13,610 nt of DNA from Rhodospirillales bacterium (GTDB lineage Bacteria > Pseudomonadota > Alphaproteobacteria > Rhodospirillales > Defluviicoccaceae). This document shows positions 6,396-13,062 of this stretch, piece after piece. The translations under genes and the position numbers were made by a program. The DNA lies in the NCBI GenBank assembly GCA_026125865.1, contig JAHCKI010000032.1:1-13610 (forward strand), written 5' to 3'. Each line of letters opens with the position of its first letter. Position 1 is the first letter of the stretch. The notes under the pieces are model-generated. The model did not search any database. It worked only from the letters and a program-made list of their open reading frames with translations, and was not told the DNA's origin.

Positions 6396-8606
6396 ATGAC
6401 ACCCAATCAGTTTCGCACCAGCGTGCTGAAGATCGTCGACGCCAAGCACGCTGATCCGTTCTCTTTTCTCGGGATGCACGAGGACGGCAAGAATGGACTT
6501 GTGGTCCGGGCCTTCCTTCCGCAGGCCCGAGCGGTCTCGGTAATCGATGCAAAAGACGGCGCCGTTGTCGCCGAGCTGCCGCGCGTCCATGCCGAGGGCA
6601 TGTTCGCTGGTCCCATCGGCCGAACCGGGTTGAGGTTCCCCTATCGGCTGCGCCTGGACACCAAAGACGGCACGACGGACATCTACGATCCCTACAGCTT
6701 TCCGCCGATTCTGGGGGAGATGGATGTGCACCTCATCGCCGAAGGCAAGCATCTCCGGCTTGATGAGAAGTTAGGCGCCCATCCCATGAAGATGGAGGGC
6801 GTCAAGGGCGTCGGGTTTACCGTATGGGCACCCAACGCCTCCCGAGTGAGCGTGGTCGGCGATTTCAACGACTGGGACGGGCGACGCCATCCCATGCGGT
6901 TTCGCGCCGAGTGCGGGGTTTGGGAGATCTTTCTACCCGCTCTCGAAGGCGACACCCTGTACAAATATGAGATCGCGTCCAAGAACGGAAAACTGATGGC
7001 GCTGAAGGCCGATCCGTTCGCGTTCTTCTGCGAGCAGGCGCCGGGGACGGCGGGTATCGTGTACGACCTCTCACGATACCGTTGGGACGACGGCGCCTGG
7101 ATCAAGAAGCGTAGCGCAACGATCGCGCGGGACGCGCCGGTCTCCATATACGAAGTTCATCTTGGTTCCTGGCGGCGCGGCGTCGAGGAGGGGCGCCGGT
7201 ATCTGACCTATCACGAGTTGGCCGACACCCTTATTCCTTATGTCCAAGAGATGGGATTTACGCACATCGAGGTGCTACCCATCTCCGAGCACCCGTTCGA
7301 CGGCTCCTGGGGCTATCAGCCGCTGGGATTGTTTGCGCCGACAAGCCGCTTCGGCCGACCGGACGAGTTCCGCAACTTCGTCGATCGCTGCCATCAGGCC
7401 GGTATCGGCGTCATCAATGATTGGGTTCCCGGACATTTCCCCAGCGATCCCCAAGGTCTCGGCTGGTTCGACGGCACGGCGCTGTACGAGCATTCGGATC
7501 CCCGCCTCGGCAAGCACATGGACTGGGGCACATTAATCTACAACTACGGCCGCTATGAGGTGGCCGATTTCCTCCTTAACAACGCCCTGTTCTGGATTGA
7601 GGAGTATCATCTGGACGGCCTTCGCGTCGATGCCGTCGCCTCGATGCTCTACTTGGACTACAGCCGCCGCGAAGGCGAATGGATCCCCAACAAGCATGGC
7701 GGCAACGAAAATCTGGACGCCATCGCCTTCCTCAGGCGCTGCAACGAACACCTTTACGGCCAGTTCCCCGACGTGGCCACCATCGCCGAAGAGTCCACGT
7801 CATGGCCCATGGTCTCGCGGCCGACCTACCTCGGTGGGCTGGGCTTCGGCTACAAGTGGAACATGGGCTGGATGCACGACACCCTGTCCTACATCAGCAA
7901 GGACCCGGTTTTCCGCAAGTACCACCACGACCAGCTTACCTTCACATTGACATACGCTTTCGCCGAGAACTTCGTGCTACCGCTCAGTCACGACGAGGTG
8001 GTGCACGGCAAGGGCTCGCTGATCGGCAAGATGCCCGGGGATCGCTGGCAGAAGTTCGCCAACCTGCGTGCCTATTACGCGTTCATGTTCACCCACCCCG
8101 GCAAGAAGCTGCTGTTCATGGGTTGCGAGTTCGCGCAGGAGCGGGAATGGAACCATGACGCCAGCCTCGACTGGCACCTGCTCGACGACCCATCCCATTC
8201 GGGCGTGCAGCGGCTGGTTCGCGATCTCAATCACCTCTATCGCGACGTTTCGGCCCTTCACCAGCTCGATTGCGAGCCCGCGGGGTTCGAATGGATCGAC
8301 TGCACGGACTGGGAGAAGAGCGTCATCTCCTTCCTGCGCAAGGGACGCGAACCCGCCGACATCGCCGTTGTCGTCTGCAACCTGACCCCAATCATCCGCG
8401 AGTCGTACAAGGTCGGCGTTCCGAGGGGCGGTCTCTATCGCGAGTGCATCAACACCGACGCCAAAATCTATGGCGGCGGCAATATCGGCAATGCTGGCGC
8501 TGTCCTGGCGGCGGAAACGCCATGCCACGGCCGCCCGTTGTCACTCGAGCTGACCCTGCCGCCCCTGGCGACAGTCATTTTCGTACCGGAGCGGGAAATC
8601 GGCTGA
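6396..8606 (+). CDS. glgB: 1,4-alpha-glucan branching enzyme
   Basis: A 736-residue full-length GlgB (family size about 730). It cleaves an alpha-1,4 glucan chain and re-attaches it by an alpha-1,6 link, making glycogen-like polymer branches. Domains in order are an N-terminal module (DPFSFLGMHEDG, residues 20-110), a CBM48 module (GVGFTVWAPNASRVSVVGDFNDWDGR, about 138-225), the GH13 barrel (about 250-630) and a C-terminal beta domain ending LPPLATVIF. Catalytic residues are visible: Asp412 (DGLRVDAVASMLYLDYSR), the glutamate pair 465-466 (TIAEESTSWP) and Asp533 (LPLSHDEVVHGKGSL). YEVHLGSWRR and WGTLIYNYGR are also family marks. The start has AAGGA 12 nt upstream and lies 4 nt after the maltokinase stop, so the two are almost certainly co-transcribed. 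One oddity is GVINDWVPGHF, where the residue before Asp is normally hydrophobic. Confidence 0.97.
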   Translation: MTPNQFRTSVLKIVDAKHADPFSFLGMHEDGKNGLVVRAFLPQARAVSVIDAKDGAVVAELPRVHAEGMFAGPIGRTGLRFPYRLRLDTKDGTTDIYDPYSFPPILGEMDVHLIAEGKHLRLDEKLGAHPMKMEGVKGVGFTVWAPNASRVSVVGDFNDWDGRRHPMRFRAECGVWEIFLPALEGDTLYKYEIASKNGKLMALKADPFAFFCEQAPGTAGIVYDLSRYRWDDGAWIKKRSATIARDAPVSIYEVHLGSWRRGVEEGRRYLTYHELADTLIPYVQEMGFTHIEVLPISEHPFDGSWGYQPLGLFAPTSRFGRPDEFRNFVDRCHQAGIGVINDWVPGHFPSDPQGLGWFDGTALYEHSDPRLGKHMDWGTLIYNYGRYEVADFLLNNALFWIEEYHLDGLRVDAVASMLYLDYSRREGEWIPNKHGGNENLDAIAFLRRCNEHLYGQFPDVATIAEESTSWPMVSRPTYLGGLGFGYKWNMGWMHDTLSYISKDPVFRKYHHDQLTFTLTYAFAENFVLPLSHDEVVHGKGSLIGKMPGDRWQKFANLRAYYAFMFTHPGKKLLFMGCEFAQEREWNHDASLDWHLLDDPSHSGVQRLVRDLNHLYRDVSALHQLDCEPAGFEWIDCTDWEKSVISFLRKGREPADIAVVVCNLTPIIRESYKVGVPRGGLYRECINTDAKIYGGGNIGNAGAVLAAETPCHGRPLSLELTLPPLATVIFVPEREIG

Positions 8607-8612
8607 GAGCGC

Positions 8613-9065
8613 ATGTTTGCGGCCGTCGGAGCGATCAGCGCTCTCCTCCTGTCCGCCTCCATCCTGCTCGCCGGAAATGGGCTGCAAGGTACGCTCATTT
8701 CCGTCCGCGCGTCGCTGGAAGCGTTCCCCACGGCACAGATCGGTCTTCTGGTCACGGGCTACTTCGCGGGTTTCATCGCCGGATCGCTGCTTGCGCCCGG
8801 TATCATCCAGCGTGCAGGTCACATCCGCGCCTTTGCCTCGTTCGCGGCGATAGCTGCTGCCAGCTCCCTTGTTCACGCCATGATCGTAAGGCCGGAGGCG
8901 TGGATCGCCCTTCGCGTGGTCATTGGCTTTGCTTTTGCGGGCTTTATATATGGTCATCGAAAGCTGGCTCAACGAGGCGCACCACGCGGGAGACCAGAGG
9001 GCGGGTCACTACTCGATCTACCGGATCGTGACCTCACCGCCAATACGGGGTCGGTCAACTGCTGA
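8613..9065 (+). CDS. MFS transporter, N-terminal half as read before the frameshifts
   Basis: The first 110 or so residues are genuine MFS sequence: four hydrophobic helices beginning ISALLLSASILLAGNGLQGT, then IGLLVTGYFAGFIAGSLLAP, and ending at RVVIGFAFAG. After base 8945 the translation leaves the family frame, so the last 40 residues (from FIYGHRKLAQRG) are not real. It stops at 9063-9065. The start codon follows the glgB stop by 6 nt with no strong Shine-Dalgarno sequence, which suggests translational coupling. Confidence 0.7.
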   Translation: MFAAVGAISALLLSASILLAGNGLQGTLISVRASLEAFPTAQIGLLVTGYFAGFIAGSLLAPGIIQRAGHIRAFASFAAIAAASSLVHAMIVRPEAWIALRVVIGFAFAGFIYGHRKLAQRGAPRGRPEGGSLLDLPDRDLTANTGSVNC

Positions 9066-9134
9066 TGACGACAGGCGGATCCGCGCGGCTATCCCCTGTT
9101 TTGCGCCGTCTCCATCCTCGTCTGTCTGTCGCTG

Positions 9135-9878
9135 GTGCCGGTATGCTTGACCAGGTCCGTGGCGCCGGCGCCTATTCAGAAGGCGCGAATTCGCCTGTTG
9201 ATGCTCTATACCATTTCACCGCTCGGCCTCGCCGGTAGCTTCGCCGTCGGGCTCGCCAACGGCGCCTTTTGGGGGCTCGCGCCCGTGTTCGTGCGCATGA
9301 CGGGGCATTCGATCGACATCGTCGCCTACTTCATGAGCGCCGCGGTCATCGGCGGGGCTCTCCTGCAATGGCCGATCGGCTACGTTTCCGACCGCTTCGA
9401 CAGGCGATCGATCCTCATTTTTGTGTGCTTTGCCGCTGCCGGTGTGGGCGGCGCCGTCGCCTTGCTCTTCGACGTCCCCGTGACCTTACTTTTACCGCTT
9501 GCGGCCATGTATGGCGGCACAATCATGCCGATCTATTCCCTTTGTGTCGCCCACATGAACGACCATGTCTCCCCCGCGGACTTCGTCGAGGCCAGCGGCG
9601 GATTGCTGCTCGTCTTTGGTATCGGCGCAACGCTTGGTCCCTACGGCGCGTCGTTTGTCATGGAGGAATTTGGCGGATGGGCGCTGTTCGCATACACGGC
9701 CGGCGTTCACGGGCTCCTGGGCCTGTTCGGCTTGTACAGAATGACGCGAAGGCCGCCGGTCCCTCTGGACGAGCAACAAACCTTCGTCGCCGTGCCCAGG
9801 ACAAGTCCCGTAATCGTGGAACTCGATCCCAGACAGGAGTCTGCGATAGCGGTTGACGTGCCGGCGGTGGCACAGTGA
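9135..9878 (+). CDS. MFS transporter, C-terminal half as read after the frameshifts
   Basis: This frame holds the second six-helix half of the transporter. The true coding frame extends upstream to about 9078 (DPRGYPLFCAVSILVCLSLVPV), so the methionine at 9135 is internal and has no ribosome-binding site. The segment GALLQWPIGYVSDRFDRRSI is the MFS loop motif between the first two helices of the second half. Further helices are seen at LIFVCFAAAGVGGAVALLF, LPLAAMYGGTIMPIYSLCVAH and GGLLLVFGIGATLGPYGAS. The protein ends in a soluble tail of about 45 residues. Confidence 0.75.
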   Translation: MPVCLTRSVAPAPIQKARIRLLMLYTISPLGLAGSFAVGLANGAFWGLAPVFVRMTGHSIDIVAYFMSAAVIGGALLQWPIGYVSDRFDRRSILIFVCFAAAGVGGAVALLFDVPVTLLLPLAAMYGGTIMPIYSLCVAHMNDHVSPADFVEASGGLLLVFGIGATLGPYGASFVMEEFGGWALFAYTAGVHGLLGLFGLYRMTRRPPVPLDEQQTFVAVPRTSPVIVELDPRQESAIAVDVPAVAQ

Positions 9879-10004
9879 AATCAGATTCGCCACGCGCGCC
9901 GTCGAGCCGCGCCAAGGGTGCGCTGCGCGCCAGCCTGAGCCTTTCGCGGGCGGGCAAGCATGACACTGCCACATGCGCGCCACGCCCCCTTTCATGGAAT
10001 CACT

Positions 10005-10355
10005 CTAACGGCCGCGGCCGCTCGCGAAGCGCGTCGAGCGTCGAAATGTGCTTCGTTTGCTTCGCCTATCCTCTCGGCGTATCTCGCGAGCGAATTCGCG
10101 TGCTTCTTTCCGTTCTTGTTTGTCGCTTCGTTTCTCATCCCGCTGAGTTTCCCGCTCTTCGGCCGCTTCCATAGCCCTTTGTGCGCGCTCTTCCGGGGTC
10201 AATTTTTCTTCGTCGGTATCGCTGTTCCGCTTCTTCGATACCCCTTCGTCGTCGTCATCTGCTTTCCCCGGGGCAACGATGCTCGCGAAAAGTGCAAATC
10301 CCAGACCCGCCACTACGGCGCGCCTGCGAATAGCTGTGCTCAAGACCGCCTCCAT
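10005..10355 (-). CDS. Small secreted, highly charged protein of unknown function
   Basis: A 116-residue protein that I do not recognise. The N-terminus looks like an export signal: AIRRRAVVAG followed by a hydrophobic stretch LGFALFASIVAPGKA and a likely cleavage before DDDDEG. The RRR run could also suit the Tat route. The mature part of about 80 residues is dominated by Glu, Lys, Arg and Asp (EERAQRAMEAAEERETQRDE and on), so it is probably a single long helix, with an arginine/serine-rich end. ATG at 10355 is the listed start. However, GGAGG lies inside the first codons, five bases before a TTG at 10343, so the true start may be TTG. A strong promoter lies just upstream. It converges with the MFS gene, leaving 126 nt between the stops. 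Confidence 0.6.
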   Translation of the reverse strand: MEAVLSTAIRRRAVVAGLGFALFASIVAPGKADDDDEGVSKKRNSDTDEEKLTPEERAQRAMEAAEERETQRDEKRSDKQERKEAREFAREIRREDRRSKRSTFRRSTRFASGRGR

Positions 10356-10378
10356 TATTCCATTTATTATTAACGCGA

Positions 10379-10407
10379 ATTATAGGCGCGAATAATACAA
10401 CCGGCAA
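10379..10407 (-). promoter_or_regulatory. Strong sigma70-type promoter for the charged secreted protein
   Basis: On the minus strand, TTGCCG (10407-10402) and a consensus TATAAT (10384-10379) are separated by exactly 17 bases. Transcription should start near 10372, about 17 nt before the ATG or 29 nt before the alternative TTG. The surrounding 10355-10400 stretch is much richer in A and T than its neighbours. Confidence 0.7.
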
Positions 10408-10413
10408 GTAGTC

Positions 10414-10442
10414 GCACTCCCGGCGTTGCGGCGCGGGAGTGC
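10414..10442 (-). terminator. Probable hairpin ending the rpsD transcript
   Basis: GCACTCCCG (10414-10422) and CGGGAGTGC (10434-10442) form a perfect 9-bp stem around an 11-base loop, 28 nt past the rpsD stop on the minus strand. The tail beyond it is not a clean U tract, so termination may be weak. It also insulates the promoter at 10379-10407. Confidence 0.5.
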
Positions 10443-10470
10443 CGGCGGCGGAGGTTGTCGGTGGTTTCGA

Positions 10471-11085
10471 TCAGCGGGAGTAGTATTCGATGACGAGGTG
10501 CGGTTCCATCTGCACCGGGTAGGGCACGTCCGAGAGTTTCGGCGCCCGGACGAACGTTCCCCGCATCTTGTTGTAGTCGACGCTGACATAATCTGGCAGT
10601 TCGCGCTCGGGCGATTCGATCGCCTCCAGCACCATGATTATTTCGCGCGAGTTCTCCTTCACTTCGACCACGTCGCCGTCCTTGAGGAGATACGAGGGAA
10701 TGTTCACCCGGCGGCCGTTGACCTTGATATGGCCATGGTTCACGAACTGACGCGCCGCGAAAACGGTGGGCACGAACCGCATGCGGTACACGGCCGCATC
10801 CAGCCGCCTTTCGAGCAATCCGATGAGGTTTTCCGAGGTGTCGCCCTTGCGGCGCACGGCCTCGCTGTAATACCGCCGGAACTGCCGTTCGCTGATGTTG
10901 CCGTAGTAGCCCTTGAGCTTCTGTTTGGCCATCAACTGTTCGCCGAAGTCCGTCGGTTTGCGCCGGCGTTGCCCGTGCTGACCGGGACCATAGTCGCGCT
11001 TGTTGAGGGGGCTCTTGGGACGCCCCCAGAGATTGACGCCGAGACGGCGATTGATCTTGTATTTCGCTTCGATGCGCTTGCTCAT
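10471..11085 (-). CDS. rpsD: 30S ribosomal protein S4
   Basis: A 204-residue protein that binds 16S rRNA and helps nucleate small-subunit assembly. It begins MSKRIEAKYKINRRLGVNLWGRP and contains PGQHGQRRRKPTDFGEQLMAKQKLKGYYG. An S4 RNA-binding domain follows around residues 93-155 (RLDAAVYRMRFVPTVFAARQFVNHGHIKVNGRRVNIPSYLLKDGDVVEV). There are no cysteines at the N-terminus, so it is the zinc-free form. The start has AGGG about 7 nt upstream. It stands alone, as in many alphaproteobacteria, rather than in the rpsM-rpsK-rpsD-rpoA operon. It has its own promoter, leader and probable terminator. Confidence 0.98.
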   Translation of the reverse strand: MSKRIEAKYKINRRLGVNLWGRPKSPLNKRDYGPGQHGQRRRKPTDFGEQLMAKQKLKGYYGNISERQFRRYYSEAVRRKGDTSENLIGLLERRLDAAVYRMRFVPTVFAARQFVNHGHIKVNGRRVNIPSYLLKDGDVVEVKENSREIIMVLEAIESPERELPDYVSVDYNKMRGTFVRAPKLSDVPYPVQMEPHLVIEYYSR

Positions 11086-11127
11086 GTTGCAGCCCTGTTT
11101 TCGGATTTGTTGTCCCGGTAGTCCATT

Positions 11128-11151
11128 AAAAAAGGCGTGGCCTATCGGCCA
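11128..11151 (-). promoter_or_regulatory. Hairpin followed by six U in the rpsD leader
   Basis: In the transcribed minus strand, TGGCC (11151-11147) pairs with GGCCA (11142-11138) around a GATA loop. Four bases later comes a run of six T (11133-11128). It lies downstream of the rpsD promoter and about 45 nt before the rpsD start, so it would be in the 5' leader. It could be a weak intrinsic terminator or attenuator, or could stop read-through from the HNH gene. The stem has only 5 bp, so this is tentative. Confidence 0.4.
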
Positions 11152-11176
11152 GCGTTCCCGGGAATGAGAAGGGCGG

Positions 11177-11204
11177 AGTATACGGAAACCGAGACCGTTG
11201 TCAA
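11177..11204 (-). promoter_or_regulatory. Near-consensus promoter for rpsD
   Basis: On the minus strand, a perfect TTGACA (11204-11199) is followed after 16 bases by TATACT (11182-11177). Transcription would start near 11170 and give a leader of about 85 nt before the rpsD ATG. This is one of the strongest promoters in the window, as expected for a ribosomal protein gene. Confidence 0.8.
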
Positions 11205-11235
11205 AACACTCGCCGCCGCCATCCCGCCGTCGCCG

Positions 11236-11787
11236 TTAGGAGGGCTCCAGCTCGGTGTCCCAGTACAGGAAGTCGCGCCAGCTCTCGTGCAGGAAATTGG
11301 GCGGAAACGACCGGCCGTTTTCCTGCAGTTCGTGGTTCGACGGCTCATAGGCCGGACGCAATGGATGGATGCCGCTTTCCTTCGGCACCCGGTGGCCTTT
11401 GCGGAGGTTGCAGGGTTCGCACGCCGTCACCACGTTCGACCACTGGGTACGGCCGCCGCGCGCCCGCGGGATCACATGGTCGAAGGTCAGGTATTCCGCC
11501 GGCAGGTGGTCGCCGCAGTATTGGCACGTGAAGCGATCGCGCAGAAATACATTGAACCGGGTGAACGCCGGGCGCCTGCTCATCGGCACGTATGTTTTCA
11601 ACGAAATGACGCTCGGCAGCCGCATCGCGCGCGTGGGAGAATGGACGGCGCGGTCATACTCCGAGATGACATTCACGCGGCCGAGGAAAACGGCCTTGAT
11701 CGAATCCTGCCAAGGCCAGAGGGACAGCGGGAAATAGCTCAACGGCCGGAAATCGGCGTTCAGAACGAGGGCTGGAAGGTAATCCAT
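11236..11787 (-). CDS. HNH endonuclease family protein
   Basis: A 183-residue protein with a zinc-bound HNH nuclease fold. The core runs from residue 86 to 130: FTCQYCG (Cys88, Cys91), LTFDHVIPRARGG (Asp103, His104), then SNVVTACEPCNLRKG (Asn118, Cys123, Cys126, Asn127). The four cysteines should hold structural zinc, with His104 as the general base. The N-terminal 80 residues (YLPALVLNADFRPLSYFPLS) are a conserved extension of this subgroup. Such genes are common as single chromosomal copies in alphaproteobacteria. There is no partner methylase here, so a restriction role is not supported. Its in vivo role is not known to me. The ATG at 11787 has only a weak AGGTGG upstream. rpsD lies 150 nt downstream with its own promoter. 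Confidence 0.9.
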   Translation of the reverse strand: MDYLPALVLNADFRPLSYFPLSLWPWQDSIKAVFLGRVNVISEYDRAVHSPTRAMRLPSVISLKTYVPMSRRPAFTRFNVFLRDRFTCQYCGDHLPAEYLTFDHVIPRARGGRTQWSNVVTACEPCNLRKGHRVPKESGIHPLRPAYEPSNHELQENGRSFPPNFLHESWRDFLYWDTELEPS

Positions 11788-11941
11788 TTATTTGGCGCCA
11801 CCTGCATCCCGCTATGGAGCGCGCGTAACGTACTACATGTTGATCGCGCCTGCCAAACGTCGACTTAGCGAAGTTTTGGTAAACTTTCGTGACAGGGCAC
11901 GGTCGCGCGCCTAAAAATGCGGATCGAAAAGCGCACTCAAC

Positions 11942-11965
11942 AAAAAAGCCGCCCCGTAGGGCGGC
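11942..11965 (-). terminator. Intrinsic terminator, minus strand
   Basis: A perfect 7-bp GC stem, GCCGCCC (11948-11954) with GGGCGGC (11959-11965) and loop CGTA. On the minus strand it is followed directly by six T (11947-11942). It lies 118 nt past the stop of the flavin-nucleotide-binding gene and should end that transcript. I see nothing else in 11788-12083. Confidence 0.85.
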
Positions 11966-12083
11966 CTAGTTGGATTGGGAGGAGGTCAAAGCGAACCGGA
12001 CTAGGGGGTAGTCGATCCGCTATGGACGCTCGCGGGACAAGTGTTGGTATACCCCAAACGGGTTATTGCCGCAAGACTTTTTT

Positions 12084-12755
12084 TCAAATTTTCTTGTACC
12101 GGTCAAAATCAAGGAAATTCATAAGGTTAGTCGGAACATCAATGCTGTCGGCGAGACGGGGACAAGGTTCGGGATCACCCATTTGCGTGTGGAGCGGCAC
12201 CACACCGGCCCAGGTCGGCCAGTCGTAGTCCTCTTCGTCGTCGATCGGTCCGCCGCTGCGCACCTTGGCCGATACCTCGTTCAGGTCCATGACCAGGAGC
12301 GATGTGGCTTTTAGTTCCTGCGCCGTCATCGGCCGGAGTTCATCCCAGCGACCCGGAAACAAGCCGTCAACGAACGTCTTCAACCGTGCCGCCTTTTCGG
12401 CGTCGTCCTCCACGAGGCGCGCGTGCCCGAGAATCATTACCGAGCGGTAATTGACCGAATGGTGAAACGCTGAGCGCGCCAAAACCAGGGCGTCCAGGTG
12501 ACTGACGGTGAGACAGATGGGTTCCCCGCCGGCTTGGTGGCGCACCATGCGGCTGGCCGCCGAGCCATGCCAATATACCCGCTCCCCCTCCCGCCAGTAC
12601 AGGGTCGGCGTGACATAAGGCTGTCCGTCGATGACATAACCGACATGACAGAGCGCGCCAGCATCGAGGATGGCATGAACGGTATCGCGATCATACTGGC
12701 CCCGCTGCGACGCCCGTCGCAACCGCGTCCGCGGTGTCTTCGTATAGTCGTCCAT
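12084..12755 (-). CDS. Pyridoxamine 5'-phosphate oxidase family / flavin-nucleotide-binding protein
   Basis: A 223-residue protein of the split-barrel flavin-binding type (NimA-like). The core is RGQYDRDTVHAILDAGALCHVGYVIDGQPYVTPTLYWREGERVYWHGSAASRMVR, then ICLTVSHLDALVLARSAFHHSVNYRSVMILGHARLVED, which covers the expected FMN-binding barrel. The C-terminal half (LKATSLLVMDLNEVSAKVRSGGP and WAGVVPL) is typical of the group. It is probably cytoplasmic and FMN-dependent, but the substrate is unknown. I start at 12755 because AGGAGG (12767-12762) lies exactly 6 nt upstream. A longer frame to 12839 adds 28 residues without support. It is divergent from rpmI. Confidence 0.9.
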   Translation of the reverse strand: MDDYTKTPRTRLRRASQRGQYDRDTVHAILDAGALCHVGYVIDGQPYVTPTLYWREGERVYWHGSAASRMVRHQAGGEPICLTVSHLDALVLARSAFHHSVNYRSVMILGHARLVEDDAEKAARLKTFVDGLFPGRWDELRPMTAQELKATSLLVMDLNEVSAKVRSGGPIDDEEDYDWPTWAGVVPLHTQMGDPEPCPRLADSIDVPTNLMNFLDFDRYKKI

Positions 12756-12798
12756 GCCTCGCCTCCTTGGCGCACCTGTATCGGGTCCTGTTGTCGGG

Positions 12799-12827
12799 AT
12801 AATCAGAGCGGAGACCGAAACTCGCAA
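12799..12827 (-). promoter_or_regulatory. Possible weak promoter for the flavin-binding protein
   Basis: Minus strand TTGCGA (12827-12822) and GATTAT (12804-12799), 17 bases apart, each match four of six consensus bases. The start of transcription would be about 35-40 nt before the ATG at 12755. There is no independent support. Confidence 0.35.
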
Positions 12828-12880
12828 GCGCGCCGGCAAACGTCAACACCACCGATCGGCAACCGCGAGGGAGCGCTGCC

Positions 12881-12909
12881 TTGCATTGGGGCACCAACGG
12901 CCTTATAAG
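12881..12909 (+). promoter_or_regulatory. Promoter for rpmI-rplT
   Basis: TTGCAT at 12881-12886 and TATAAG at 12904-12909 are separated by 17 bases, an optimal sigma70-type layout. Transcription would begin near 12916, leaving a leader of about 147 nt before the rpmI ATG. No infC precedes it, so rpmI-rplT appear to have their own promoter. Confidence 0.75.
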
Positions 12910-12933
12910 CCACGGCTTCGAGAACTCGGAATG

Positions 12934-13023
12934 GGAGTGGTCGCGGCAGGGGCATGCCGAGCCGCTCCGATTATGACCTGGCTTCGAATGTGAACCGGCT
13001 TTCCGTATACGTGGTGGCCGGTT
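12934..13023 (+). promoter_or_regulatory. Structured rpmI-rplT leader with two hairpins
   Basis: Hairpin 1: bases 12934-12941 pair with 12961-12968 over 8 positions including two G-U, then a small internal loop. After that, CGGCA (12944-12948) pairs with TGCCG (12955-12959) around GGGGCA. Hairpin 2: AACCGGC (12993-12999) pairs perfectly with GCCGGTT (13017-13023) around 17 bases that include the self-complementary CGTATACG (13004-13011). No U tract follows either, so they are not terminators. L20 is known to repress its own operon through leader RNA in enteric bacteria and Bacillus. An analogous L20-binding site here is inference. Confidence 0.5.
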
Positions 13024-13062
13024 GCGAAAAAGGGTATGTGTCGATCAAGAAAGGAAGCCGAA

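Larger units (their letters stand above)
8613..9878 (+). pseudogene. MFS transporter gene of YcaD type, interrupted by about six small indels
   Basis: Family sequence continues across frames: RVVIGFAFAG, then LYMVIESWLNEA, then TTRETRGRV, then YSIYRIV, then DLTANTG, then GQLLMTT, then DPRGYPLFCAVSILVCLSLVPV. Likely events are an extra T in 8943-8945, an extra C near 8980, an extra AC at 9008-9009, a lost G at 9030, a lost G in 9047-9050 and an extra G at 9077-9078. Undoing them gives one open frame of about 420 residues, a normal 12-helix MFS length, with no nonsense codon. Downstream of 9078 the frame is clean to its stop. The gene starts 6 nt after glgB, so it is probably the last gene of that operon. 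The substrate is unknown. Sugar or glucan-related export is only a guess from position. Confidence 0.8.

Noticed and set aside
10426..11121. A plus-strand frame of 231 codons opposite rpsD
   Set aside because: rpsD on the minus strand is unmistakable with its promoter and terminator. The antisense frame has no ribosome-binding site or family features.
11236..11787. HNH protein as part of a restriction or anti-phage defence system
   Set aside because: There is no methylase, helicase or other defence partner. The neighbours are rpsD and a flavin-binding protein, and this HNH type is a common chromosomal gene.
11137..11868. A plus-strand frame of 243 codons opposite the HNH gene
   Set aside because: The HNH core with four cysteines lies on the minus strand, and the antisense product has no recognisable domain.
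11966..12083. Possible tRNA or small RNA between the HNH and flavin-binding genes
   Set aside because: No cloverleaf, T-loop motif or promoter was found. The only clear element nearby is the minus-strand terminator at 11942-11965.
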